Below are positions 23,878 to 31,439 of a DNA stretch of 64,000 nucleotides, piece after piece. This DNA is from Sphingomonas sp. BK235 (lineage in GTDB: Bacteria > Pseudomonadota > Alphaproteobacteria > Sphingomonadales > Sphingomonadaceae). The stretch is taken from contig NZ_SLXN01000002.1 in the NCBI RefSeq assembly GCF_004345855.1, positions 186,001 to 250,000 on the forward strand, in the 5' to 3' direction. The translations under genes and the position numbers were made by a program. Below the pieces are notes generated by a model. That model did no database searches. It saw only the letters and a list, made by a program, of their open reading frames with translations, and was not told the DNA's origin. Numbering within the stretch: the first letter of the stretch is position 1; the number at the start of each line of letters is the position of its first letter.

Positions 23878-24648
23878 TCAGCTCCGCCGCGCCAGCCGCC
23901 CTGCCCCCCAGCCGAGCAGCACCGACAGCGTCACCGCCGCCAGCCCGTACAGGATCTCATGGCGCTGCGCCGCCGCGGCGACGAACCGCTCGAAACCCGA
24001 TTTGCGGATGTCGATGTCGCGCACCGCGGCGGCGAGGACGCGGCCGTCCCGGATCAGGAAGGTCTCGGCGGTGAATCGCCCGACCGGCACGCGCGCCGGG
24101 ATCGCGACGCGCGCGCGGTAGAGCACCCCGTCGGTGATCTCGACCGCGCCGGGCGCCTCGTAGAACAGCCCGGCGCGGCGACGTTGCTCGACCAGGCCGC
24201 GGGTGAAGCGATCCTGCACCTCGGTCGGCGCGGCCGAGGCAGGTGACAGCTGCAGGCTGTCGAGCCCGAGCTCGTAGATCGCACGCGTGCGCGCGTCGAC
24301 CAACTCGCCGAGCGGCCGCGACGAGGCCAGTGCGTAGAAGGACGGTGCCGATCGATAGCGCAGCCGCCCGGCGTTCACCCAGATGCCGGCCACCTTCTCC
24401 TTCTCGCGGATCGTGATCGACTGGGTCGGGCCCTTCACCACGATGACGATGTCGGCGGGTCGTTCACCGGTCGGCACCCGCCCGCCGGGATAGAGGATGG
24501 CGCCGAACAGCAGCAGCTCGGCCCCGGTGAAGCTATAGGCGATCTCGATATCGCGCTGCGACACGTCGGGCACGAGGACGGGCTTGGTCTGGGCGGTGAG
24601 CAGCGGCGCGGCGAGCAGCAGCGCCGCGGCGAGGCGGCGGTGCCTCAC
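23878..24648 (-). CDS. TIGR02186 family membrane-anchored protein
   Basis: 256 aa from GTG 24648, which overlaps the TSUP gene's stop (GTGA). An N-terminal signal sequence ('AAALLLAAPLLTAQ') leads into a periplasmic beta-rich domain ('LVPDVSQRDIEIAYSFTGAE', 'GERPADIVIVVKGP', 'YRARVAIPARVPVGRFTAET') and a C-terminal membrane anchor ('LYGLAAVTLSVLLGWGAG'). These features match the alphaproteobacterial TIGR02186 family, which commonly neighbours TSUP permeases, so a joint role with the exporter is likely. Biochemical function unknown. Confidence 0.85.
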   Translation of the reverse strand: MRHRRLAAALLLAAPLLTAQTKPVLVPDVSQRDIEIAYSFTGAELLLFGAILYPGGRVPTGERPADIVIVVKGPTQSITIREKEKVAGIWVNAGRLRYRSAPSFYALASSRPLGELVDARTRAIYELGLDSLQLSPASAAPTEVQDRFTRGLVEQRRRAGLFYEAPGAVEITDGVLYRARVAIPARVPVGRFTAETFLIRDGRVLAAAVRDIDIRKSGFERFVAAAAQRHEILYGLAAVTLSVLLGWGAGRLARRS

Positions 24649-25559
24649 GACAATTCCACCGAATAGATCTCGTCGGGGCGCCAGCCCAGCCCCAGCGCGA
24701 TCCGTCCCGCCACCAGCAGCACCATCAGCGCCAGTGCCAGCCGCAGATATTCGGGCTTCGCCCGCGCGGCGAAGCGCGCACCGACCTGCGCGCCGACGAC
24801 CGAGCCGACGAGAAGCAGACCCGCGAGCACGATATCGACCGCGCGGGTGGTGGTCGCGTGTACCATGGTCGCCGCCGCGGTGACGAACAGGATCTGGAAC
24901 AGGCTGGTGCCGACCACCACCGCGGTCGCCATCCCCAGCAGATAGATCATCGCGGGCACCAGCACGAAGCCGCCGCCGACGCCGAGCAGGATCGTGAGGA
25001 TGCCGGTGAAGAACCCCAGCAGCAGCGGCGCCAACGGCGAGATGTACAGCCCCGAGCCATAGAAGCGCATGCGGAACGGCAGCGCGGCGACCAGCGGATG
25101 ATGTCGCCGCCGCCGTGGTGGCGCGGCGCGGCGGCCGCGCGCGACGAGGATCGCTATCACCGCCTCCCGCAGCATCATCAGCCCGATCGAGCCGAGCAGC
25201 ATCACATAGGTGATCGCGATCGTGGTATCGATCTGGCCCCAGCGCTGGAGCAGGCGGAACAGCCAGGCGCCGAACACTGAGCCGAGCACGCCACCGATCA
25301 CCAACACCGTTCCCATGCGCGTGTCGACGCCGTTGCGGCGGAAGTGCGCGAACACCCCCGACACGCTCGCACCGGTGACCTGGGTCGCGGCCGAGGCGGC
25401 GGCGACGGTGGGCGGAATGCCGTAGACGATCAGCAGCGGCGTGGTGAGAAAGCCGCCGCCGACGCCGAACATGCCCGAGAGCAGCCCGACGCCCGTTCCG
25501 AGCGCGATCATCACGAGCGCGTTCACCGACAGATTCGCGATCGGCAGGTAGATGTCCAT
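24645..25559 (-). CDS. TSUP/TauE-SafE family permease (sulfite exporter-like)
   Basis: 304 aa with about eight membrane spans in two repeats. The glycine motif of the family appears in both: 'SGMFGVGGGFLTTPLL' near the start and 'ILTILLGVGGGFVLVPAMIY' in the second half. These permeases move sulfite, sulfoacetate or related organosulfonates; the substrate here cannot be told. A basic cytoplasmic loop ('RGRRAAPPRRRRHH') splits the halves. Coupled by 4 bp to the TIGR02186 gene. Confidence 0.9.
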   Translation of the reverse strand: MDIYLPIANLSVNALVMIALGTGVGLLSGMFGVGGGFLTTPLLIVYGIPPTVAAASAATQVTGASVSGVFAHFRRNGVDTRMGTVLVIGGVLGSVFGAWLFRLLQRWGQIDTTIAITYVMLLGSIGLMMLREAVIAILVARGRRAAPPRRRRHHPLVAALPFRMRFYGSGLYISPLAPLLLGFFTGILTILLGVGGGFVLVPAMIYLLGMATAVVVGTSLFQILFVTAAATMVHATTTRAVDIVLAGLLLVGSVVGAQVGARFAARAKPEYLRLALALMVLLVAGRIALGLGWRPDEIYSVELS

Positions 25560-25646
25560 CTCGCTCCCAGCCGCTAGCCGGTTCGACGCGATGACGCCAC
25601 CGCGACGCCACCGATCCTAGCCACCGGGTCAGCGTGGCGACAGCGA

Positions 25647-25673
25647 CGATCGCGCGGGGCCGTCCCGCGATCG
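25647..25673. terminator. GC-rich hairpin downstream of the NfrA-C-like gene
   Basis: cgatcgcg (25647-25654) pairs perfectly with cgcgatcg (25666-25673), with an 11-nt loop that can pair further. It lies 16 bp beyond the stop of the minus-strand gene. There is no U tract, so it may protect the mRNA 3' end or aid Rho rather than terminate by itself. Confidence 0.4.
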
Positions 25674-25688
25674 CCCGATCGCAAGCGG

Positions 25689-26717
25689 TCAATGCGCGAC
25701 TCCGATCGTCAGCGCCAACCCCGATCCGGGCCTTGGCGTTCCGGCGACGCGCGTGCGCCAAGCGAGCGTCGCGCGCGCGGCTCCCAGCCGTATCGTCGCG
25801 GTCGGTCCCAGGTCGAGCCGCGCCGCACCTCGCTGCGCCGCGCCCCAGGCGCCGAGCCCGAGCCCCAGCCGCGCATGCCCCGGCAATCCTATCCTGCGCT
25901 CGGCGCCGATCGCGCCATCGACATAGCCGCCGCGCCGCTCGATCGCGCCCGCCTGCGCATAGGCCTCGCCGACGCAATCACCGCCGATGGCGACTTCGTC
26001 CAGGCCGCCGGCCGCACCGACGCCCCAGCCGCCCTGCGATCCCGCGAGGTCCAAACGCCGCTCGGCGAGCAGGCGGACGGGGAGTGCGGTCGGGCGCCAT
26101 TCGAGCGCTCCGATCGCCTCGCGCTCCGACGCCTCAAGGGTGGAGACGAGCCGCACCGATGCCGTCAGCCGACCGGACGCGTTGACCGCGCGGGCGAGCC
26201 GGACGCCGAGCTGCGACCCTCCGAGCTGCGGTGTCGCGATCCGCGCTGGCCCGGTCGCGCGCAGGAACATCCAACCGCTCTGCGACCAATGCGGGGCCGC
26301 GGGAGCGTCAACCGCATCACGGTCGAGCGGCGGGAGGGAGGTGAGCATCAGGGGTTCAGGCGTGACGACGATGCGGTCGTCGTCACGCGCCGACGCCGGC
26401 GGCGACACCTCGCTGGCGGTCTGGAGCATCGCGACAGCCGCCGCCGCGTCGTGGCGGACCGGCACGTCCTTGACCGCGCGCCCGATCAGCGCCGCCGACG
26501 GGCGCGGCGCCGACCTGTCGATCGGCTGGCGCTCGTCCACCCCGCGCGGTGGCGGTGCCAGGGGGTGCGCGCGAGTCGGTCCGCTGGGATGTCGCCCCGC
26601 CAGCGCGGCGATGCGCTCCACGCGCTCATGCTCGCGCGGCCACAGCCACAGCACGCGCGCGCCCACCCAGAGCGCCAGACCGATGCCCCAGCAGCGCAAG
26701 GCCCGCCCCCGGATCAC
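25689..26717 (-). CDS. NfrA C-terminal-domain-like protein, without the TPR region
   Basis: 342 aa from GTG 26717, overlapping the glycosyltransferase stop by 4 bp. An N-terminal hydrophobic segment (about 7-22) is followed by a Pro/Arg-rich linker (to about 140) and a domain of alternating amphipathic strands from 'WSQSGWMFLRAT' and 'GGSQLGVRLARAV' to 'GSGLALTIGVAH', which resembles the C-terminal domain of the phage N4 adsorption protein NfrA. E. coli NfrA is about 990 aa with a large TPR part; that part is absent here. Pairing with an NfrB-like glycosyltransferase suggests polysaccharide export. Family call is by pattern only. Confidence 0.65.
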   Translation of the reverse strand: MIRGRALRCWGIGLALWVGARVLWLWPREHERVERIAALAGRHPSGPTRAHPLAPPPRGVDERQPIDRSAPRPSAALIGRAVKDVPVRHDAAAAVAMLQTASEVSPPASARDDDRIVVTPEPLMLTSLPPLDRDAVDAPAAPHWSQSGWMFLRATGPARIATPQLGGSQLGVRLARAVNASGRLTASVRLVSTLEASEREAIGALEWRPTALPVRLLAERRLDLAGSQGGWGVGAAGGLDEVAIGGDCVGEAYAQAGAIERRGGYVDGAIGAERRIGLPGHARLGLGLGAWGAAQRGAARLDLGPTATIRLGAARATLAWRTRVAGTPRPGSGLALTIGVAH

Positions 26718-28039
26718 GGCAAATCGGGGAAACGATGCGCGGTCTTCTCCCAGCGCACCGGCGTGCCCGACAAGGCGCCGACGTGCAGACGCAGCGCGCG
26801 CCAGGTCGACAGGACCGCGACGAGATTGGCGACCGGTACCCGCACGATGGCGCGCAGCCCCTCGGCGCCGCCATAAGACGCGGCCGTCAGCCCCGCGCGC
26901 ACGAGCAGGCGCCACCCGAGCAGCACCGCATTGAGCGTCAGAAGCCAGATGACGATGTTTCCCGGCGCGGGTGGCGAGGTGCCGAACCAACGATGGCCGA
27001 GAACGCTGATCCCCTCCACCACAGCGCTCGCATAACCCGACGCCAGCGCAACCGCCGCCAGTGGCGAACGACGGTCGCGCCAGCGCATCCAGCGCTCGGC
27101 GATCCCGCGGCTCCAGCCGGTACGATCCCAGCCCGCCAGTGCGATCCCGCCGACCCAGCGCGCCTTCTGCCGCACCGCGCCGCGCAACGTATCGGGGAAG
27201 TAAGCGCGAGTGGCGACGAGCGTACCATCGGCGTCGCGCACGCGGAGGAACCGACCCGTCCGTCCCAGCGCGCCCAGGCGCAGACCCAGTTCGTAATCCT
27301 CGGTCAGGCTGTCGGCGGCGAAGGGCGCGTCCTCGTCCCCGCCGAGCAGCGCGAGCGCCTCACACCGGATCGCACACCCTACCCCCGCCAGCGGCAGCGC
27401 GGCACCCAGCGCCTGCCGCACCACCAGGTCGCGCGCATGCGCCTCGGCGAACTCGTCCGCATAATGGCCGGACACGAGCGAGCGCCGGGGGTCGATCAGC
27501 GGGACGACGGGCAGTTGCGCGAGCGCGGCGGTTGCGATCGCCTGTTCCAGCGCGCGCAGCTCGGCGGGATGGACGAGGTCCTCGGCGTCGTGGAGCACGA
27601 CCGCGTCGGCCGCAAAGCGCGTGTCGGCCCGCAGCGCGCGCCATAAGGTGTTGAGGCAGTCCGCCTTGGTGGTCGGCCCGTCGCTTCGCCCGATGACGAG
27701 CCTCACCCGCTCGTCGCTCAGGGCGGCCACCGCGGCCGCGGTCGCAGGATCATTCGGGTAGCAACCGACATACAGGCGATAGGCAGGATGATCGTAGCGC
27801 GCCAGCGTCGCCGCGATCATCGCGCCGATCACCCGCTCCTCGCGCCAGGCGGGCACGAAGATCGCGAAGCGAAGCCGCGGTACCGGCGCGGCGCCGTCGA
27901 TCGCGCAATCGCGCCGCCGCACCATGGCGGCGATCAAGTCGAGCAGCGCATCGTCCAGCCCGAGCAACGCTATCGTCACTGCCGCGAACAGCAGAAGCTC
28001 GCCCCGCACTCCGTCGAGCAGAGCGAGCGCGAGGGTCAT
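26714..28039 (-). CDS. NfrB-like membrane glycosyltransferase (GT2 fold)
   Basis: 441 aa from ATG 28039, with GGGTGA 4-5 bp upstream. One N-terminal span, then a GT-A catalytic domain: 'FAIFVPAWREERVIGAMI', 'KADCLNTLWRAL', the metal-site region 'VVLHDAEDLVHP', 'LTEDYELGLRLG' and 'QKARWVGGIALAGW' (QxxRW type). C-terminal spans follow (about 330-410). It resembles the catalytic part of NfrB, recently linked to a secreted polysaccharide that serves as phage N4 receptor, but is much shorter than E. coli NfrB (745 aa) and lacks the C-terminal cyclic-di-GMP-binding MshEN domain. Confidence 0.85.
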   Translation of the reverse strand: MTLALALLDGVRGELLLFAAVTIALLGLDDALLDLIAAMVRRRDCAIDGAAPVPRLRFAIFVPAWREERVIGAMIAATLARYDHPAYRLYVGCYPNDPATAAAVAALSDERVRLVIGRSDGPTTKADCLNTLWRALRADTRFAADAVVLHDAEDLVHPAELRALEQAIATAALAQLPVVPLIDPRRSLVSGHYADEFAEAHARDLVVRQALGAALPLAGVGCAIRCEALALLGGDEDAPFAADSLTEDYELGLRLGALGRTGRFLRVRDADGTLVATRAYFPDTLRGAVRQKARWVGGIALAGWDRTGWSRGIAERWMRWRDRRSPLAAVALASGYASAVVEGISVLGHRWFGTSPPAPGNIVIWLLTLNAVLLGWRLLVRAGLTAASYGGAEGLRAIVRVPVANLVAVLSTWRALRLHVGALSGTPVRWEKTAHRFPDLP

Positions 28040-28199
28040 GCTGTCACCCCGCTCGCGTCCGCCCTGACCGACATAGTGTGGCCGATCGGCAACGGCGGCG
28101 AAGAAGCGGTAGCCGCGCCGAACAAAGTCGCGCACCGGGCGTTTGCCGCGGCGGTCCCTTTCCCCCTTTCGGGACCGGTGCCGACCCCAAGCCGGTACT

Positions 28200-28231
28200 G
28201 GCCGCGTCGCGGCGTTCGTGGCGACGCGGCC
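28200..28231. repeat. Perfect 11-bp hairpin in the 28040-28345 gap
   Basis: ggccgcgtcgc (28200-28210) pairs with gcgacgcggcc (28221-28231) around a 10-nt loop. The 306-bp gap between the glycosyltransferase start and the bamE stop otherwise shows no coding signal. It could be a terminator for bamE (minus) or part of the nfrB leader. Confidence 0.45.
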
Positions 28232-28345
28232 GAACCGAGCCTATCGGCTATGTGGCTCGCCGTTCGCTCCCCCACCTCTTCTGGATAGACGGGTCAGCCG
28301 CGCCGACTCGCGGCGAGAGCGGAAAGGTGGCCCGTTATGACGCGA

Positions 28346-28819
28346 TCAAGGGCCGCTTCCGCCCGGCCCCCCGCCGCCGCCCGCGCCCGCGCCCGCGGCG
28401 CCGACCGTCCCGATGTTGCCGAACAGATCCTGGAAGAAGCCGCGCTTGCGCCCGAGCGTCGGCGTCGTCTTCCCGTCCGGTTTGACCGCGGCGATCTGCT
28501 CGGCGCCCGATTTGCGCACCGCGGTCACGTTGCCGGCCTGGTCGAAGCTGATCTGCATCGTCAGCTGATCGCGCGCCTTGGGCGGCGTGAACGCCAGATT
28601 GCGGCTGTCGCGCGACACATAATACCAGTCGCCCTGGTTGAACTGGCTCGCGAAACTCGGCGTGCCGAGCGTGGCGAGCACCGACTGGCGGTTGTCCACC
28701 CCCGGTTGCACCGAATTCACCAGATCGGCGTCGACGATATAGCCCTGGTGCGACCGCAGCGGCGTGCACCCGGCGGCAAGCGTGCCGGCAGCCAGAAGGA
28801 GGGGAAGAAGGGGGCGCAT
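28346..28819 (-). CDS. bamE: Outer-membrane assembly lipoprotein BamE (SmpA/OmlA)
   Basis: 157 aa. A lipoprotein signal ('LLLAAGTLAAGC') predicts a lipidated Cys near 18 in the mature start. The SmpA/OmlA domain follows: 'HQGYIVDADLVNSVQPGVDN', 'VLATLGTPSFASQFNQGDWY', 'RDQLTMQISFDQAGNVTAV'. BamE supports the BAM complex that inserts outer-membrane beta-barrels. The C terminus is an unusual Gly/Ala-rich tail. ATG 28819 was chosen because it starts the signal peptide. Divergent from the UQCC gene over 131 bp. Confidence 0.93.
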   Translation of the reverse strand: MRPLLPLLLAAGTLAAGCTPLRSHQGYIVDADLVNSVQPGVDNRQSVLATLGTPSFASQFNQGDWYYVSRDSRNLAFTPPKARDQLTMQISFDQAGNVTAVRKSGAEQIAAVKPDGKTTPTLGRKRGFFQDLFGNIGTVGAAGAGAGGGGGPGGSGP

Positions 28820-28950
28820 CGATACTCCGCGGAAACCCAGCCGGACCCCGTGCGTCACGCGCGCGTGGACATTGCGGCCTCGCGCCTCAATATGCCGACG
28901 CGCGGGGCGAGACAAGCGCCGCGCCGGACGGCTGAGAGGAAGCGCGACAG

Positions 28951-29472
28951 GTGGGTTGGTTGAGCGGGTGGCTGCGGCCGCGAGGATCACGGGACGAGGC
29001 ACTGCCGCTGTACGACGCGGTGGTGGCGCGCGCGCGTGCGCCGCACTGGTATCTCGACGGCGCGGTCCCCGACACGCTCGACGGCCGGTTCGACATGGTC
29101 GCGGCGGTGCTCGCGATGGTGCTGCTGCGGCTGGAGCAGATGCGCGACGCGACCGATGCTTCGATCCGCCTCACCGAGCGGTTCGTGGACGACATGGACG
29201 CGCAAGTGCGCCAGATCGGCTTCGGCGACATGGTCGTGGGCAAGCATGTCGGCCGCATGATGGGGATGCTGGGCGGGCGGCTCGGCGCCTATCGCGACGG
29301 CCTGGCGGCGACCGATCCCGCCGCGCTCGACGCCGCGCTGGTACGCAACCTGTATCGCGGCAGCGCACCGGATCAGGCAGCGCTGACGCACGTGCGGCAG
29401 CAATTGATCGCCGTACGAGCCGCGCTCGACGGTCTAAACCTCGGCGAGATGATGAAGGGACGGCTGGCGTGA
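28951..29472 (+). CDS. Ubiquinol-cytochrome c chaperone (CBP3/UQCC1 family)
   Basis: 173 aa from GTG 28951, with GAGAGGA about 12 bp upstream. The core matches the bacterial relatives of mitochondrial CBP3/UQCC1: 'LYDAVVARARAPHWYLDGAV', 'DTLDGRFDMVAAVLAMVLLR', 'ERFVDDMDAQVRQIGFGDMV', 'VGKHVGRMMGMLGGRL'. In mitochondria the chaperone stabilises cytochrome b during bc1 assembly; the same role is likely here. Its stop overlaps the yceD start (GTGA). Confidence 0.9.
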   Translation: MGWLSGWLRPRGSRDEALPLYDAVVARARAPHWYLDGAVPDTLDGRFDMVAAVLAMVLLRLEQMRDATDASIRLTERFVDDMDAQVRQIGFGDMVVGKHVGRMMGMLGGRLGAYRDGLAATDPAALDAALVRNLYRGSAPDQAALTHVRQQLIAVRAALDGLNLGEMMKGRLA

Positions 29473-29999
29473 CCATCGAATTCTCACGCGTCGAGCGACT
29501 CGACACGATCGGCGGAGAGGATCGGCGCGTGACGATCGCGGCCGACGCCGAGGAGCGCGCCGCACTGGCGCGGCGCTTCGACCTGATCGCGGTGGACCGG
29601 CTGGAGGGCGAGTTCGCGGTGCGGCGCGACGCCGCCGGCGTGCTGGTGCATGGCTCCGTCCGCGCCGCGGTGATCCAGGCCTGTTCGGTCACCGGCGACC
29701 CGCTGCCCGCGACGATCGACGAGCCGGTCGCGTTGCGCTTCGTCGCGCCCGGCACGGGCGGGGAGGACGAGATCGAGCTCGGCAGCGACTCGATCGATAC
29801 GGTCGAGCTGGAGGGCGGCGGAGTCGATCTCGGCGAGACCGCTGCGGAGACGATGGCGCTCGCGCTCGACCCCTTTCCCCGTAGCCCACGCGCGGAGGCC
29901 GTGCTGCGCGAGGCGGGCGTGATGAGCGAGGAGGAGGCAGGCCCGTTCGGCGCGCTCGCCGGCCTGCGCGCCAGATTGGGCAAGACGAGCGACGACTGA
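29469..29999 (+). CDS. yceD: YceD/DUF177 family protein
   Basis: 176 aa from GTG 29469. YceD family members bind or help process 23S rRNA in bacteria and plants; in many genomes the gene precedes rpmF. Visible motifs are 'EFSRVERLDTIGG', 'LVHGSVRAAVIQACSVTGDP' (the conserved C...T.P, though only one Cys remains), 'EDEIELGSDSIDTVELEGGG' and 'MALALDPFPRSPRAE'. Here it is coupled to the UQCC gene and rpmF does not follow; the next gene is convergent at 16 bp. Confidence 0.88.
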   Translation: MTIEFSRVERLDTIGGEDRRVTIAADAEERAALARRFDLIAVDRLEGEFAVRRDAAGVLVHGSVRAAVIQACSVTGDPLPATIDEPVALRFVAPGTGGEDEIELGSDSIDTVELEGGGVDLGETAAETMALALDPFPRSPRAEAVLREAGVMSEEEAGPFGALAGLRARLGKTSDD

Positions 30000-30015
30000 G
30001 CCGGCTCGCGTCTCC

Positions 30016-31413
30016 TTAAGCCGCCGTCCAGCGCCCGCCGAGCGCACGGAACAGGTCGACCTGCGCGTCCGCGACCAGTTGGTCCTGTAGCGCGAGCGCG
30101 GCCTGGGCGTCGGCGAGGGTGCGCTCGGCGTCGAGCTGCGACAGGCTGTCGATCTGCCCCTCGCGGCGCTGCGCGCGCGTGATCCGCGCGGCGCGGTCGG
30201 CCTGGCCCAGCGCCTGCTGGAGCGCGGCGCGCCGCTCGAGCGAGCGCGCGTAATTGGACAGCGCGGTCTCGGTCTCGCCCAAAGCGGTCAGCACCGTGCC
30301 ATCGAAGGTGGCGAGCGCGGCGCGCGTGTCCGCCTCGGCGCCAGCGACTCGCGCGCGCGCCTTGCCCGGGTTGACCGCCCAATTGAGCAACGGCCCGAGC
30401 AGGAAGTTGAGCGGCCCCGCGCCGAAGAGGTTGCCGAAGCCGGTGCTGGTCTGCCCGACCGACCCCCCGAGCGTGATGCGCGGGTAGAGGTCGGCGGTGG
30501 CGACCCCGATCCGCGCGGTGGCGGCGGCGAGGCGGCGCTCGGCGGCGCGCACGTCGGGGCGGCGCGCGAGCAGCGCCGCGCCGTCGCCCACCGGGATGGC
30601 CTGCTCGATCCGCAGCGCGGTGGCGCGCTCGCCCGCCACCGGCGGCAACTCCTGCGGGGTGCGCCCGGTCAGCGTCGCGAGTCGGAACAAAGCCGCTTGG
30701 CGTTCGGCGACGAGCGAGGGGATGTCGGCGCGGCGCTGGTCGCGCAGCGCGGCGATCCGCGCGGTGTCGAGCGGGGTGGTCAGCCCGGCCTCGGTGCGGC
30801 GCTCGGTGGTGCCGACCTGGCGGTCGAGCAAGGCGACGATCCGCTCCGCCACCGCGATCCGCGCCGCCGCGGCGGCAGCGTCGGCATAAGCCCGCGTGGT
30901 GTCCGCCACCACCGCGACCCGCACCGCGTCGGCGTCGGCCGCCGCGGCGGCGACGTCACCGCGCGCCGCCTCGACCCCGCGCGAGACACGGCCGAACAGG
31001 TCGACCTCGTAGGAGACGTCGAACCCGCCGTCGATCAGCCAGGTCTCGCCGCTCACCCCCGGCGGGCGTTGTGCCAGCGAGAAGCGGTTGTAGGTGCCGC
31101 TGGCGCCGAGCGTCGCCTGCGGCGTCCGATCGTTGCGCACCTCGCGGAGCGACGCGCGCGCGCGCTCGAGCCGCGCGGTGGCGACTCGCACGTCGGTGTT
31201 GGCGGCGAGCGCCGCCTCGACCAGCCCGTTCAGCACAGGATCGTCGTACAGCCGCCACCAGTGATCGTCGGGCGCGGCGGCGAGCGTCGGCCCGCCGGTG
31301 CCGAGGAAGGGAGCGGCCGCGCTCGCCGCGGTGGCGGGGGCGCGATAGTCGGGGCCGGCGGCGCAGGCGGCGAGCGCCAGCGTGGCGGTGGCGGCGAGCC
31401 AATGCTTGATCAT
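30016..31413 (-). CDS. RND efflux outer-membrane factor (OprM/NodT family lipoprotein)
   Basis: 465 aa. A lipoprotein signal ('ATATLALAACAAGPDYRAP') anchors this TolC-like channel. Two OEP repeats are visible; 'WWRLYDDPVLNGLVEAALAA', 'LLARRPDVRAAERRLAAATA', 'RIGVATADLYPRITLGGSVG' and 'LLNWAVNPGKARARVAGAEA' are diagnostic. It forms the outer-membrane duct of the tripartite pump. Last gene of the operon adaptor-pump-channel, 26 bp after the pump. Confidence 0.94.
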   Translation of the reverse strand: MIKHWLAATATLALAACAAGPDYRAPATAASAAAPFLGTGGPTLAAAPDDHWWRLYDDPVLNGLVEAALAANTDVRVATARLERARASLREVRNDRTPQATLGASGTYNRFSLAQRPPGVSGETWLIDGGFDVSYEVDLFGRVSRGVEAARGDVAAAAADADAVRVAVVADTTRAYADAAAAAARIAVAERIVALLDRQVGTTERRTEAGLTTPLDTARIAALRDQRRADIPSLVAERQAALFRLATLTGRTPQELPPVAGERATALRIEQAIPVGDGAALLARRPDVRAAERRLAAATARIGVATADLYPRITLGGSVGQTSTGFGNLFGAGPLNFLLGPLLNWAVNPGKARARVAGAEADTRAALATFDGTVLTALGETETALSNYARSLERRAALQQALGQADRAARITRAQRREGQIDSLSQLDAERTLADAQAALALQDQLVADAQVDLFRALGGRWTAA

Positions 31414-31439
31414 CGTCTCTCTCGTTTCCGTAGCAGGAG

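Noticed and set aside
24645..25977. One long minus-strand fusion of TIGR02186 with upstream sequence
   Set aside because: The frame stays open upstream only by GC bias; the TSUP permease in another frame covers it and the GTGA junction at 24645-24648 marks the real start.
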